64,000 nt of DNA from Kribbella sandramycini (GTDB taxonomy: Bacteria; Actinomycetota; Actinomycetes; Propionibacteriales; Kribbellaceae), in assembly GCF_013131805.1 (NCBI RefSeq), contig NZ_JABJRC010000006.1, forward strand, positions 1 through 64,000, written 5' to 3'. Shown here one piece after another: positions 16,797 to 25,817 of the stretch. Below the pieces are notes generated by a model. It was not told the DNA's origin. It ran no database searches and was given only the letters and a program-made list of their open reading frames with translations. The position numbers and the translations under genes are program-made. How positions within the stretch are numbered: the first letter of the stretch is position 1; each line of letters begins with the position of its first letter.

Positions 16797-17617
16797 AGCT
16801 TCGCGTAGCCGAGAGCGCTCTGCCAGGTGCCGCCCTGCTTGATCCGATTGACGACCAGGCGTTGCAGCGTCGTGTCCTGCGGTAGCTCGTCGAGGCGCTC
16901 GAGGCCGTGCGTACGGAAGGTGAAGAAGATCGCGCTGTCCTGACTGTCGGACGGCGTCCCGTACGGCGTGAAGCGGCGGCCGAAGCGGACCATGTTCGAC
17001 TCGGGCGGCAGGTTGTCCAGCAGGTACGGGTCGAGCAGCCACGAGTTCAGCGTGAGCGTCTTGATCGGGTACTGCGGGAAGAACCGCGGGAAGAACTCCC
17101 GGGCTTGCGCGAAACTCGCGTCGACGAGCTCCGGTGAGAGGCGGCCCGACTCCGGGATGTGCACGCCGAGCACCCACTCACCGGTCTCCGCGCCCGGGAC
17201 GGGCTTGTCCGCGGTGACCTGGTAGAGCATGAACTGCAACCGGCCGAGCGCGTAGATCTGCCCGGCCCAGTGGATCGTCAGCCACCAGTGGGTGGCCAGC
17301 CCGTACTCGCCGTGCGTCTGGCGGCTGACCCGCAACTGCAGGCCGAGATCGGCCAGCGTCGCCCAGCTGACATCGTCCGGAATCCCGAGCTCGGCGTGGT
17401 ACTTCCGGATCTCCGGGAGCGTTTCCAGTAGCGCGGCGACCGTGTTGCGGGTGTCCTCCGGCATCCGGAGCTGCGGCTCCGCGCCCTGCACGCCGACCCC
17501 GGCCCGCAGTTGCTCGGCCAGATCCGCCACCACCACCGGATCCGCCGCGAACGCCTCCGCGGCCGCCTGGTCCTCGGCGCTGAATCCCAGTAACCGGTAC
17601 TCGTCAGCAGTCGTCAC
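16793..17617 (-). CDS. Acyltransferase-domain protein (DUF5596, GNAT-like C-terminus)
   Basis: A 274-residue protein resembling actinobacterial proteins annotated as acyltransferase domain-containing (DUF5596 N-terminal plus GNAT-like C-terminal part). Recognisable stretches are WWLTIHWAGQIYALGRLQFM and VHIPESGRLSPELVDASF, followed by FPRFFPQYPIKTLTLNSWLL. Function is uncertain; the fold suggests acyl-CoA use. A GTG 18 codons inside the open frame is chosen as start since upstream residues are unconserved. Its stop codon overlaps the convergent deacetylase stop. Confidence 0.75.
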   Translation of the reverse strand: MTTADEYRLLGFSAEDQAAAEAFAADPVVVADLAEQLRAGVGVQGAEPQLRMPEDTRNTVAALLETLPEIRKYHAELGIPDDVSWATLADLGLQLRVSRQTHGEYGLATHWWLTIHWAGQIYALGRLQFMLYQVTADKPVPGAETGEWVLGVHIPESGRLSPELVDASFAQAREFFPRFFPQYPIKTLTLNSWLLDPYLLDNLPPESNMVRFGRRFTPYGTPSDSQDSAIFFTFRTHGLERLDELPQDTTLQRLVVNRIKQGGTWQSALGYAKL

Positions 17618-17717
17618 CCGGTAACGGTATCCGATCCGCCTTAGAGCACGGTCGAAAGTCTTGTGGACCACTCGCCTGCCGCCCCATCCTTACCGAAATA
17701 CTGGATATGGAGGCGAA

Positions 17718-18617
17718 ATGTCGAAAATACCCATCTCCCGCCGTACCTTCGGAACCCTCACTGCCGGCGCCGCGGCCACCGCCGCCGGCCTCGTCGTCAC
17801 CAGCAGAACCGCCGCCGCGGCGACCATCGCGCCGGACGCCCGGCTCGGTCTCGTGTGGGAAGGTGCGCAGGAAGCCGGCGCGTCGATGGGCACCGGCGCC
17901 CACTACGGCCTGCGGAACACCGGAGAGCTGATCTGGAACAGCTTCCGGATCCGCCGGGACAACGCCGTGACCGAGTGGGCGGCGCCGAAGGTCATTGCCA
18001 CTGGCTGGACCACCCCGGTCCAGCTCTTCTCCAGCGGCGCCACGATCTACACGATCGACGCCTCCGGAGCACTCCGCTGGCACTCCTACTCCGCTCCGGA
18101 CACCGGTGACGGCCAGTGGCACCCGGACTCCGGCACCGTCATCGGCTCCGGCTTCCAGACCATGCGGAAGGTCGCCTATGCGGGCAGCGGGATCTTCTAC
18201 ACGGTCGACAGCAGCGCCAACCTTCGCTGGTACCGGCACACCGACGTGCTTGGCGGTAAGGGAACGTGGGCACCCGGCTCGGGCCGGATCATCGACGACG
18301 GCTGGGGTGACTTGCACGCATTCACCGCCGTCGGCGGGAACATCTACGCGGCGGCTCCCTCAGGCGTCCTGCGGTGGTACAACTACAGCGACTCCTGGGG
18401 CGGGCAGGGCAGCTTCGACCCGCGGTCCGGCAGCATCGTCGACGACGGGGGCTGGCAGCTCGCGACGTCGATCCGGGCCATCGCGACCATGCCTTGGATC
18501 ACCATCCGAACCATCGATGCCGGGTCGACGCTGCGTTGGTTCCGGCACTACTTCAACGACGAAGGCGGTGTCTGGCACCCGAACTCCGCGACCGTCGCGG
18601 GGCCCTGGCCGCGGTGA
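17718..18617 (+). CDS. Tat-exported tachylectin-like beta-propeller protein
   Basis: A 299-residue secreted protein. The N-terminus MSKIPISRRTFGTLTAGAAA is a twin-arginine signal, with cleavage probably after TAAAA near residue 40. The mature part is built from about five repeats of a W-x-x-x-S/H-x-x-D-x-x-G-x-G-x-W type with GALRWHSYSA, ANLRWYRHTD, GVLRWYNYSD and STLRWFRHYF, the pattern of tachylectin-2 propellers, which bind N-acetylated sugars. The ATG is preceded by GGAGGCG. Likely an extracellular lectin; ligand unproven. Confidence 0.85.
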   Translation: MSKIPISRRTFGTLTAGAAATAAGLVVTSRTAAAATIAPDARLGLVWEGAQEAGASMGTGAHYGLRNTGELIWNSFRIRRDNAVTEWAAPKVIATGWTTPVQLFSSGATIYTIDASGALRWHSYSAPDTGDGQWHPDSGTVIGSGFQTMRKVAYAGSGIFYTVDSSANLRWYRHTDVLGGKGTWAPGSGRIIDDGWGDLHAFTAVGGNIYAAAPSGVLRWYNYSDSWGGQGSFDPRSGSIVDDGGWQLATSIRAIATMPWITIRTIDAGSTLRWFRHYFNDEGGVWHPNSATVAGPWPR

Positions 18618-18621
18618 GTTG

Positions 18622-18909
18622 CTATTCGGCGGCGGTGTCGATGTGGTGGGCGAGGACGAGGTCGTCCTCGGTGATACCCCCGGCGTCGTGGCTGGTCACC
18701 CGGAAGGTGATCTTGGTGTAGCGGATGTCGATATCCGGGTGGTGGTTGGTCGCCTCGGCCAGTTGTGCGACCGTGGCGACCAGCCGGATACCGTCCAGGA
18801 AGGTGTCCCGCTCGATGGTGCGGACCAGCGTCTTGTCCACGGCCTTCCACAGCGGGATCAGGTCGCGGAGCGCGAGATCGATCTGGTCGTCGGTGAGCAG
18901 GTCAGCCAT
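18622..18909 (-). CDS. Pterin-4a-carbinolamine dehydratase family protein
   Basis: A 95-residue protein of the PCD/DCoH family. It carries the signature NHHPDIDIRYTKITFRV (family pattern: [E/N]-x-x-x-H-H-P-x-[I/W]-x-x-x-Y) and the later TEDDLVLAHHID helix. PCD dehydrates 4a-hydroxytetrahydrobiopterin; in bacteria without aromatic hydroxylases the role is unclear. It lies four bases downstream of the hydrolase and is probably co-transcribed with it. Length is slightly short but complete. Confidence 0.9.
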   Translation of the reverse strand: MADLLTDDQIDLALRDLIPLWKAVDKTLVRTIERDTFLDGIRLVATVAQLAEATNHHPDIDIRYTKITFRVTSHDAGGITEDDLVLAHHIDTAAE

Positions 18910-18913
18910 GCGG

Positions 18914-19771
18914 TCACTCTAGACCCAAGTCAACTCCGGCGAGGATGTCGACCGTGGCCTCCGGCTGGAAGATGAAGCCGGCGTGGCTGACGTCCATGGT
19001 GTGGACGGCGTACGGGTTGTCCGGGGTGAGTTCGTCGCCTTCGCGGATCAGCATGTCCTGCGCGGCGATCGGCATCGCGTAGTCCGCGGTCAGGCGAATG
19101 TAGGTGCGCGGGATGGTGCCCCAGGTGGCCGCGTCGGCCCGGGCGTCGCCCATCATCACCTGCATCGACTCGTCCGGCTGCAGGATGTTGAGGAACGCGC
19201 GGAACTGCTCGTCGGTCGCCTCGGCCAGGACGGCGGCCTTCAGAGTGTCGAGCAGCGTCTTGTCGGCGGTCCGGTAGTTGGCGCGGCCGGCGCCGACGAC
19301 CGCCGGGTCGCCGACCGACAGACCGGCCAGCTGGGGGAGCAGGCTCTCGTCGAACTCGGGGCCGGTGTACTCGACCGGGTTCCGCTCCGAGACCGGCGCC
19401 CAGGCGGAGATGTAGACGAGGTGCGAGACCAGCTCGGGCGCCTGGTTGGCCAGGGTGGTGATCGTGACACCGCCCAGGCTGGCGCCGACCAGGACGACCG
19501 GGCCGTGCTCGGCCAGGCGGCGGACGGCGGGCAGCAGGCTGTCCACGTTGTCCTGCAGGGTGACCGAGGCCAGGGTGGACGGCTCGTTCGCCCAGGCGTC
19601 CAGATCCTGCGGCGAGTAGTACGCGAGCGGGTACTGCGCGTCGAGGCCGTGGCCGGGGAGGTCGGCGGCGTACGAGCGCAGCCCGCGCAGGGCGAGCTCA
19701 CGCTGGATCGTCGTCCAGAAGAACGAGTTGCTGCCCGCGCCGTGGACGAGAACGTAGGTCGGAGTACTCAT
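18914..19771 (-). CDS. Alpha/beta hydrolase
   Basis: A 285-residue alpha/beta hydrolase. The N-terminal oxyanion region VLVHGAGSNSFFW is followed by the nucleophile elbow GASLGG (Ser near residue 97) and a C-terminal catalytic His in DVSHAGFIFQPE. Similarity is to the esterase/hydroxynitrile-lyase-like branch that includes many uncharacterised carboxylesterases. Located between the ABC1 kinase and the pterin dehydratase on the same strand; no substrate can be assigned. Confidence 0.88.
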   Translation of the reverse strand: MSTPTYVLVHGAGSNSFFWTTIQRELALRGLRSYAADLPGHGLDAQYPLAYYSPQDLDAWANEPSTLASVTLQDNVDSLLPAVRRLAEHGPVVLVGASLGGVTITTLANQAPELVSHLVYISAWAPVSERNPVEYTGPEFDESLLPQLAGLSVGDPAVVGAGRANYRTADKTLLDTLKAAVLAEATDEQFRAFLNILQPDESMQVMMGDARADAATWGTIPRTYIRLTADYAMPIAAQDMLIREGDELTPDNPYAVHTMDVSHAGFIFQPEATVDILAGVDLGLE

Positions 19772-19798
19772 GACAGGTATTTTGACACGTTCGAGTTT

Positions 19799-21778
19799 TT
19801 AACTCACGCCGGTTTTCTCGGGAATGCGGAAGATCAGCACCAGCACGCGGAGAACCAGGACCGCGCAGATCACCAGCAGGTTGTACGCGAGCAGCTGGTA
19901 GAGGGTGATCGTGGCGGTGATCCGCGGGCCGTTCGGGATACCGAGCAGCAGCACGGCCATCAGGCCCGCGGTCGCGCCGAGGACCGCTAGCAGGACCTGG
20001 TGCAGCAGACCGGTGAGATGCCGGCGATCGCGTTCGTCGGCGAGCAGGCGGACGTTGACGCCGAGCCGGCCGCTCTCGGCCGCGGCGGCGATCCGGTCGA
20101 TCCGGCGGGGGAGCCGGCGCAGCATCGGCAGGATCGCGGCCAGCTCCTCGGTCGCCGTCCGGCGCAGAGCGTCCGGGGTGAGCCGGTCGGTGACGTGCGC
20201 GGAGGCGAACTGCCGGGACGCCGAGACCAGGTCGAAGCCGGGGGTGATCCGGCTGATCGTGCCCTCGATCGTGGCCAGCGCGCGAAAGACCGCCGCGACC
20301 TCGGGCGGGACGCCGAGCTCGTGCGAGGTGATGATCTTGAACAGGTCGGTGAACATCGCCGGGCCGAGGGCGACCGCGCCGGTCAGATGCCGGGTCATGA
20401 ACTGGCCGACCGCGCGCTCCAGGGCGCGCTCGTCGATCACATCCGGACGGTCGACGATCTCCAGCAGGGCGTCGGTCGCGCTGACCGGGTCGCCGTGGTC
20501 GATCGCGAGCAGGAAACGCTGCAGGGCCTCGCGAGTTGCCGGGTCGAGCCGGCCGACCGAGCCGAGGTCGAGCATGCCGATCCGGCCGTCGGTGAGGAGC
20601 AGGAAGTTGCCGGGATGCGGGTCGGCGTGGAAGACGCCGTCGATCGCGACCTGGCCGAGCAGACAGTCGAACAGCGTCCGGCCGAGCCGGGCGGCGTCCA
20701 GCCCGCGCTCGGCGATCACCTGCGCCGCGTTGCCGAGGCCGACCCCGTCCAGTCGCTGCATGGTCAGCACCCGCTGGGTGGACTCTCGCGGATACAGCTC
20801 CGGCACGACGATGTCGTTGCCCCCGGCCACGGCCTGGCCGGCCGCCACCGCGGCCATGTTGCCCGCCTCGACGGTGAAGTCGAGCTCCTCGCGCATCGCG
20901 TCCGCGAACCCGTCGGCCAGCGCCCGGACGCCCATCGACCGGCCCCAGTCGGTGTTGCGCTCCAGCAGTTTCGCGAGCCGGCGGACGATGTCGAGATCCC
21001 GGTCGACGACGGCGGCGATCCCCGGCCGCTGCACCTTGACGACGACCTGCGCGCCGGTGCGCAGGGTCGCGGCGTACACCTGCGCGACACTCGCGGCCGC
21101 CAGCGGCTCGACCCCGAACTCGGCATACACCTGCTGCGGCGGCGCTCCCAGCTCCTCGGTCAGCACCTGCTCGATCTCACCCCACGCCGCCGGCCGCACC
21201 TGATCCTGCAACCGGCTCAACTCAGTTGCCACCGACAACGGAATGATGTCGCTCCGGGTCGACAACACCTGCCCCAGCTTCACGAACGTCACGCCGGCCT
21301 CGTCCAGCGCCAGCCGCAGGCTCCGCGCCAACTCCGCCTGCCCGGCCGCGTTCTCCCGCCCCGGCCGCCGCCGCCCCCGCAGATAAGGCCCCAGCCCGTA
21401 CTTGATCGCGATCCGCAAGATCTGCAGATACCGCCGGCTGCGCGCCACCCGCCCCGCAACATCCCGCCGCAGATCCCGTGCCCGCGGCAACGACCCCGTC
21501 GGCACCAGCGCCTCCGCCAGCACCAGAAAGACCAGCCCGACCAGCGTCGCGCACACAGTCGTCAACCCGAGCAACGCCAGCGCCGTCCCATTACTCCCCT
21601 CGAACGGCAACCCACCCACCAGCGCATTGGCAATCGGACTGAACGTACTCAACGTCAACCCAGCCGCCACCCCCAACCGCACCAACCCGAACCGCACCCC
21701 CAGCAACCTCTGCGCCACCGGCACAAAGACCACCATGAACACCACCAGGCTGACCAGCCCCGCCACCGCAACATCCAT
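19799..21778 (-). CDS. ABC1/UbiB (AarF) family atypical kinase
   Basis: A 659-residue membrane-associated protein. An N-terminal region with about four hydrophobic helices (about 1-95) precedes the ABC1 kinase domain, with KLGQVLSTRSDI (KxGQ motif), the Ala-rich nucleotide loop AAASVAQVYAA, VKVQRPGI (lysine) and FHADPHPGNF plus MLDLGSVG (catalytic and metal Asp). Two further hydrophobic helices close the C-terminus. UbiB-like proteins support isoprenoid quinone or lipid homeostasis. About 190 codons at the 5' end are strongly G-ending in the sense strand, a local composition anomaly. Confidence 0.93.
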   Translation of the reverse strand: MDVAVAGLVSLVVFMVVFVPVAQRLLGVRFGLVRLGVAAGLTLSTFSPIANALVGGLPFEGSNGTALALLGLTTVCATLVGLVFLVLAEALVPTGSLPRARDLRRDVAGRVARSRRYLQILRIAIKYGLGPYLRGRRRPGRENAAGQAELARSLRLALDEAGVTFVKLGQVLSTRSDIIPLSVATELSRLQDQVRPAAWGEIEQVLTEELGAPPQQVYAEFGVEPLAAASVAQVYAATLRTGAQVVVKVQRPGIAAVVDRDLDIVRRLAKLLERNTDWGRSMGVRALADGFADAMREELDFTVEAGNMAAVAAGQAVAGGNDIVVPELYPRESTQRVLTMQRLDGVGLGNAAQVIAERGLDAARLGRTLFDCLLGQVAIDGVFHADPHPGNFLLLTDGRIGMLDLGSVGRLDPATREALQRFLLAIDHGDPVSATDALLEIVDRPDVIDERALERAVGQFMTRHLTGAVALGPAMFTDLFKIITSHELGVPPEVAAVFRALATIEGTISRITPGFDLVSASRQFASAHVTDRLTPDALRRTATEELAAILPMLRRLPRRIDRIAAAAESGRLGVNVRLLADERDRRHLTGLLHQVLLAVLGATAGLMAVLLLGIPNGPRITATITLYQLLAYNLLVICAVLVLRVLVLIFRIPEKTGVS

Positions 21779-21846
21779 ACCCGCACCCTAGAACCCACCC
21801 ACGGCCCGCCACCGTCCCCCACACGGGTGATTCACCCCCGAAACAG

Positions 21847-21884
21847 CACTGCGCCCGGCCACCGTGGGGTGGTCGGGCGCAGTG
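21847..21884 (-). terminator. Strong terminator hairpin after the succinate dehydrogenase operon
   Basis: A 17-base stem (one G-T wobble) with a 4-base loop lies 12 bases after the sdhB stop codon. On the minus strand it is followed by CTGTTTCGG, a short T-containing tail. It separates the operon from the downstream ABC1 kinase gene. Confidence 0.75.
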
Positions 21885-21896
21885 GGGGTGCAGGTG

Positions 21897-22646
21897 TCAG
21901 GCGCGGCGGCGGATTTTGTTGCCCAGCCAGACGATGGGGTCGTACTTGCGGTCGGCTACGCGCTCTTTCATGGGGATGAGGGCGTTGTCGGTGATCTTGA
22001 TGTGTTCGGGGCAGACTTCGGTGCAGCATTTGGTGATGTTGCAGAAGCCGAGGCCGTGGTCGTCCTGGGCCTGGTGCTGGCGGTCGGCGGCGTCGAGGGG
22101 GTGCATGTCGAGTTCGGCGATCCGCATCAGGAACCGGGGGCCGGAGAAGGACTCCTTGTTCTCCTCGTGGTCCCGGATGACGTGGCAGGTGTTCTGGCAC
22201 AGGAAGCACTCGATGCACTTGCGGAACTCCTGCGAGCGCTCGACGTCGACCTGCTGCATCCGGTACTCACCGGGCTTGAGGTCGGCCGGCGGCGTGAACG
22301 CCTTGACCTCGCGGGCCTTGGTGTAGTTGTACGAGACGTCGGTGACGAGGTCGCGGATGACCGGGAAGGTGCGCATCGGGGTGACCGTGACGACCTCGTC
22401 CTCGTCGAACGTGTTCATCCGGCACATGCACATCAGCTTCGGCATACCGTTGATCTCGGCGCTGCACGAGCCGCACTTACCGGCCTTGCAGTTCCAGCGG
22501 ACGGCCATGTCGGGCGCCTGCGTGGCCTGCAGCCGGTGGATGACGTCGAGGACGACCTCGCCCTCGTTCACCTCGACCTCGTAGTCCTGCAGGTCGCCGC
22601 CCTCGGCGTCCCCGCGCCAGACGCGGAACTTCCCTTTGTAGGTCAT
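21897..22646 (-). CDS. sdhB: Succinate dehydrogenase iron-sulfur subunit (Sdh1 type)
   Basis: A 249-residue electron-transfer subunit. The N-terminal plant-type ferredoxin domain binds [2Fe-2S] through CKAGKCGSC and a later CMC; the C-terminal domain has CIECFLCQNTC and CNITKCCTEVCPEH for the [4Fe-4S] and [3Fe-4S] clusters. It passes electrons from the flavoprotein to quinone at the membrane anchor. The ATG overlaps the sdhA stop by four bases. Content and gene order match mycobacterial Sdh1 (Rv0247c-Rv0249c). Confidence 0.95.
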   Translation of the reverse strand: MTYKGKFRVWRGDAEGGDLQDYEVEVNEGEVVLDVIHRLQATQAPDMAVRWNCKAGKCGSCSAEINGMPKLMCMCRMNTFDEDEVVTVTPMRTFPVIRDLVTDVSYNYTKAREVKAFTPPADLKPGEYRMQQVDVERSQEFRKCIECFLCQNTCHVIRDHEENKESFSGPRFLMRIAELDMHPLDAADRQHQAQDDHGLGFCNITKCCTEVCPEHIKITDNALIPMKERVADRKYDPIVWLGNKIRRRA

Positions 22647-24517
22647 GCGGGCAGCTCCTCTTCGGTCAGGTACTTCTTCAGCTCGTCGACCTCGAACAGC
22701 TCGAGCAGGTCCTCGCGCATCGGGATCTGCTGCTTCTCGTCGACGTTCACACTGCCGTCGGCGTTCAGCCCGCAGACGAGCAGCTTCTTGCGCCACTCGG
22801 CGTTCATCCCCGGGAAGTCGTCGCGGGTGTGACCGCCGCGGGACTCCTGGCGCAGCAGCGCGGCCTTGGCCACGCACTCCGAGACGGTGAGCATGTTGCG
22901 CAGGTCGAGCGCCAGGTGCCAGCCCGGGTTGAACTGGCGGTGCCCCTCGACGGTCATCTTCGCGATCCGGCCGCGGAACTCGGAGAGCCGGCCGAGCGCC
23001 TGCTCCATCTCCTCTTCCTTGCGGATGATGCCGACCAGGTCGTTCATCGACTGCTGCAGCTCCTGGTGGATGGTGTACGGGTTCTCACCGCCCTCCAGCT
23101 CGAACGGCGCCAGCGCGTCCGCGGCGGCCGCGTCGATATCGGCCTCCGCGATCTTCGGGCGCTCGGCCAGCGAGTCGACGTACAGCGCGGCGCCCATCCC
23201 GGCGCGGCGGCCGAAGACCAGCAGGTCGGACAGCGAGTTGCCGCCGAGCCGGTTCGAGCCGTGCATACCGCCGGCGACCTCACCGGCCGCGAACAGGCCC
23301 GGGACGACGGACGACGCGGTGTCCGGCTCGACCTCGACGCCGCCCATCACGTAGTGACAGGTCGGACCGACCTCCATCGGCTCGGCCGTGATGTCGACAT
23401 CCGCCAGCTCCTTGAACTGGTGGTGCATCGACGGCAGCCGGCGCTTGATCTCCTCGGCGGGCAGCCGCGAGGAGACGTCCAGGAAGACGCCGCCGTGCGG
23501 GGTGCCGCGACCGGCCTTGACCTCGGAGTTGATCGCGCGGGCGACCTCGTCCCGCGGCAGCAGCTCCGGTGGGCGCCGGTTGTTGTCGGCGTCCTTGTAC
23601 CAGCGGTCGGCCTCTTCCTCGGTTTCGGCGTACTGCGCGCGGAACACGTCCGGCACGTACTCGAACATGAACCGCTTGCCCTCGGAGTTCTTCAGGACGC
23701 CGCCGTCACCGCGGACCGACTCGGTGACCAGGATGCCCTTCACCGACGGCGGCCAGACCATGCCGGTCGGGTGGAACTGGATGAACTCCATGTTGATCAG
23801 CGTCGCGCCGGCCCGCATCGCGAGCGCGTGCCCGTCACCGGTGTACTCCCAGGAGTTCGAGGTGACCTTGAACGACTTGCCGACGCCGCCGGTGGCCAGG
23901 ATGACCGCGGGCGCGTCGAACAGGATGAACCGGCCGGACTCGCGCCAGTACCCGAAGGCGCCGGAGATCGCGTCACCGTCCTTGAGCAGCTCGGTGACCG
24001 TGCACTCGGCGTACACCTTGAGGTTGGCCTCGTAGTCGCCGGTGGCCTCGAAGTCCTCCTGCTGCAGCGAGACGATCTTCTGCTGCAGGGTGCGGATCAG
24101 CTCCAGGCCGGTGCGGTCGCCGACGTGCGCCAGCCGCGGGTAGGAGTGGCCGCCGAAGTTGCGCTGGCTGATCCGGCCGTCCGGCGTCCGGTCGAACAGC
24201 GCGCCGTAGGTCTCCAGCTCCCAGACGCGGTCGGGGGCCTCCTGCGCGTGCAGCTCGGCCATCCGCCAGTTGTTCAGGAACTTCCCGCCGCGCATCGTGT
24301 CGCGGTAGTGGACCTGCCAGTTGTCGTTGGAGTTCGCGTTGCCCATCGCGGCCGCGCAGCCGCCCTCGGCCATCACGGTGTGCGCCTTGCCGAACAGCGA
24401 CTTGCACACGATCGCGGTGCGCTTGCCCTGCTCGCGGGCCTCGATCGCCGCGCGCAGACCGGCGCCGCCGGCCCCGATCACGACGACGTCGTAGGTGTGT
24501 CGTTCCAGCTCAGTCAT
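22643..24517 (-). CDS. sdhA: Succinate dehydrogenase/fumarate reductase flavoprotein subunit
   Basis: A 624-residue flavoprotein oxidising succinate to fumarate. The FAD-binding start DVVVIGAGGAGLRAAIEA is followed by KAHTVMAEGGCAAAMGN, where the His covalently binds FAD. EFIQFHPTG and HYVMGGVEVE carry substrate-binding residues, and RLGGNSLSDLLVFG is the C-terminal FAD signature. The extended HYRDTMRGGKFLNNW loop is typical of the Sdh1 group. It is the middle gene of an operon with membrane anchor first and iron-sulfur subunit last. Confidence 0.96.
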   Translation of the reverse strand: MTELERHTYDVVVIGAGGAGLRAAIEAREQGKRTAIVCKSLFGKAHTVMAEGGCAAAMGNANSNDNWQVHYRDTMRGGKFLNNWRMAELHAQEAPDRVWELETYGALFDRTPDGRISQRNFGGHSYPRLAHVGDRTGLELIRTLQQKIVSLQQEDFEATGDYEANLKVYAECTVTELLKDGDAISGAFGYWRESGRFILFDAPAVILATGGVGKSFKVTSNSWEYTGDGHALAMRAGATLINMEFIQFHPTGMVWPPSVKGILVTESVRGDGGVLKNSEGKRFMFEYVPDVFRAQYAETEEEADRWYKDADNNRRPPELLPRDEVARAINSEVKAGRGTPHGGVFLDVSSRLPAEEIKRRLPSMHHQFKELADVDITAEPMEVGPTCHYVMGGVEVEPDTASSVVPGLFAAGEVAGGMHGSNRLGGNSLSDLLVFGRRAGMGAALYVDSLAERPKIAEADIDAAAADALAPFELEGGENPYTIHQELQQSMNDLVGIIRKEEEMEQALGRLSEFRGRIAKMTVEGHRQFNPGWHLALDLRNMLTVSECVAKAALLRQESRGGHTRDDFPGMNAEWRKKLLVCGLNADGSVNVDEKQQIPMREDLLELFEVDELKKYLTEEELPA

Positions 24518-24530
24518 AACTCAGAAGTCC

Positions 24531-25337
24531 TCAGTTGAAGAAGCGCAGGTCGGAGAACCAGCCGGCCGACAGCGCCATGATGTAGAAGTCGGTCAGGATC
24601 ACGGTGAACAGCGACGCCATCGCGAACGTGCCGTGCTTCGGGTTCAGCTTGGAGACGAACGTCCAGTACCGGTACCGCAGCGGGTGCTTGGAGAAGTTCT
24701 TCAGGCGGCCGCCGACGATGTGCCGGCAGGCGTGGCAGGACAGCGTGTACAGCCACAGCATCACCAGGTTGATCCAGATGATCAGCGTGCCGAGACCGAA
24801 GCCGAAGCCGCCGTCCTTGCCGTGGAAGGCGAGGACGCCGTCGTAGACGTTGAGGATGCCGAAGACCAGCGCGCCGTAGAAGAAGTAGCGGTGCAGGTTC
24901 AGCGCGATCAGCGGGAACTTGCGCTCACCGGTGTACGACTTGTGCGGCTCCGGGACGGCGCACGCGGCCGGCGCGAAGAACAGCGACCGGTAACCCGCCT
25001 TGCGGTAGTAGTAGCAAGTGCCGCGGAAGCCGGCCAGCACGGCGAACGTGATGATGCTGTACGGGATGAAGACCGGGAACTTCGGGAACCAGGTGCCCAG
25101 GTGACTCGACCCCGGCGAGCAGCCCTCGTTGATACAGGGCGAGTACAGCGGGGTGAGGTAGTGGTAGTCGTTCACCCAGTACCACTTGTTCATGAAGATC
25201 CGGATCGTCGCGTAGACGACGAAGAAACCCAGGATCACGCCGATCCGCAGCGGCGCCAGCCACCACTTGTCGGTCCGTGCCGTTTTCAGCCCTACCTGCG
25301 CGCGCCCCGGCGAATTGATGCCTGTATCAGCCGACAT
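24531..25337 (-). CDS. Succinate dehydrogenase membrane anchor (Rv0249c-like)
   Basis: A 268-residue polytopic membrane protein, about the size of the mycobacterial Sdh1 anchor. It has about five hydrophobic helices, including LRIGVILGFFVVYATIRIF near the N-terminus and GTLIIWINLVMLWLYTLSCH. His residues in NLHRYFFYG and SCHACRHIVGG are candidate heme ligands. A loop rich in Cys (SPCINEGCSPGSSH) lies after the first helix. It occupies the first position of the operon, 13 bases ahead of sdhA, and would house the quinone site. Confidence 0.9.
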   Translation of the reverse strand: MSADTGINSPGRAQVGLKTARTDKWWLAPLRIGVILGFFVVYATIRIFMNKWYWVNDYHYLTPLYSPCINEGCSPGSSHLGTWFPKFPVFIPYSIITFAVLAGFRGTCYYYRKAGYRSLFFAPAACAVPEPHKSYTGERKFPLIALNLHRYFFYGALVFGILNVYDGVLAFHGKDGGFGFGLGTLIIWINLVMLWLYTLSCHACRHIVGGRLKNFSKHPLRYRYWTFVSKLNPKHGTFAMASLFTVILTDFYIMALSAGWFSDLRFFN

Positions 25338-25389
25338 CAGAGTCGTCCTCGCTTCGCTCCGGGCGCCTCTGCTGTCGATGCGACGCTGT

Positions 25390-25418
25390 GCTTTCTGGTT
25401 CGCTCGCTACGCTCGCTC
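25390..25418. repeat. Imperfect palindromic GCTCGCTACGCTCGCTC repeat before the sdh anchor gene
   Basis: The intergenic space between the small hypothetical gene and the Sdh anchor holds TTCGCTCGCTACGCTCGCTC; read on the other strand it is GAGCGAGCGTAGCGAGCGAA. The same GCGAGC-N2/3-AGCGAGC core recurs in the tandem repeat near 50.6 kb. Function unknown. Confidence 0.5.
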
Positions 25419-25710
25419 ACGGGGCACGCCTGTCGGGCGCGCCGAAGCCTTCGTGCTCCGCGTCTGTCCACATGGACGCGTCATACTCCACGTCGGGAAT
25501 CTCCTCGAGGTCCTCCGGAACCGGTCCGGGTCTGTGCCGTGGGTCGGGAGGGCCGAGCTCGGCCAGGTCGTCGCTCAGCCGGGCCACGTCCGACACCAAG
25601 CGGCGGATGCCGAGGGTGTCGCCGTACTCCTGGCTGAGTTTCCCGACGGCCGCGTGTAGCGATTCGAGCGCGCGGACAACGGGCGCAACGGCGCTGTTAG
25701 CTTCACCCAT
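25417..25710 (-). CDS. Conserved-looking small hypothetical upstream of the sdh operon
   Basis: A 97-residue acidic soluble protein that I do not recognise. The N-terminal half is an alpha-helical stretch (VAPVVRALESLHAAVGKLSQ), the C-terminal half is Pro/Glu/Asp-rich (EDLEEIPDVEYDASMWTDAE). There is no membrane segment, so it is not equivalent to the small SdhF peptide of mycobacterial Sdh1. It lies 79 bases upstream of the anchor on the same strand and may be the first gene of the transcript. Confidence 0.7.
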   Translation of the reverse strand: MGEANSAVAPVVRALESLHAAVGKLSQEYGDTLGIRRLVSDVARLSDDLAELGPPDPRHRPGPVPEDLEEIPDVEYDASMWTDAEHEGFGAPDRRAP

Positions 25711-25817
25711 GCCGACTCCAGTGATGGTGTTGTAGCTGTCAGTATGGGCACACTTTGCCGCGCTCGTGCATGCAACGGAAGACCTCTCGCTACGGCGTGT
25801 TTTTACTTAGGGTTGCC

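Noticed and set aside
14646..17177. Very long open frame on the minus strand
   Set aside because: It is antisense to the P450, DedA and deacetylase-like genes, with Arg/Pro/Ala-rich low-complexity content typical of GC-rich shadow frames.
20000..21979. Long plus-strand open frame opposite the ABC1 kinase gene
   Set aside because: The minus strand has all ABC1 kinase motifs; the plus-strand translation is Gln/Arg/His/Pro-rich shadow sequence.
25788..25815. Iron-box-like sequence (TTAGGGTTGCCT) before the small sdh-linked gene
   Set aside because: Only about 12 of 19 positions match the IdeR/DmdR consensus and the second half-site is poor.
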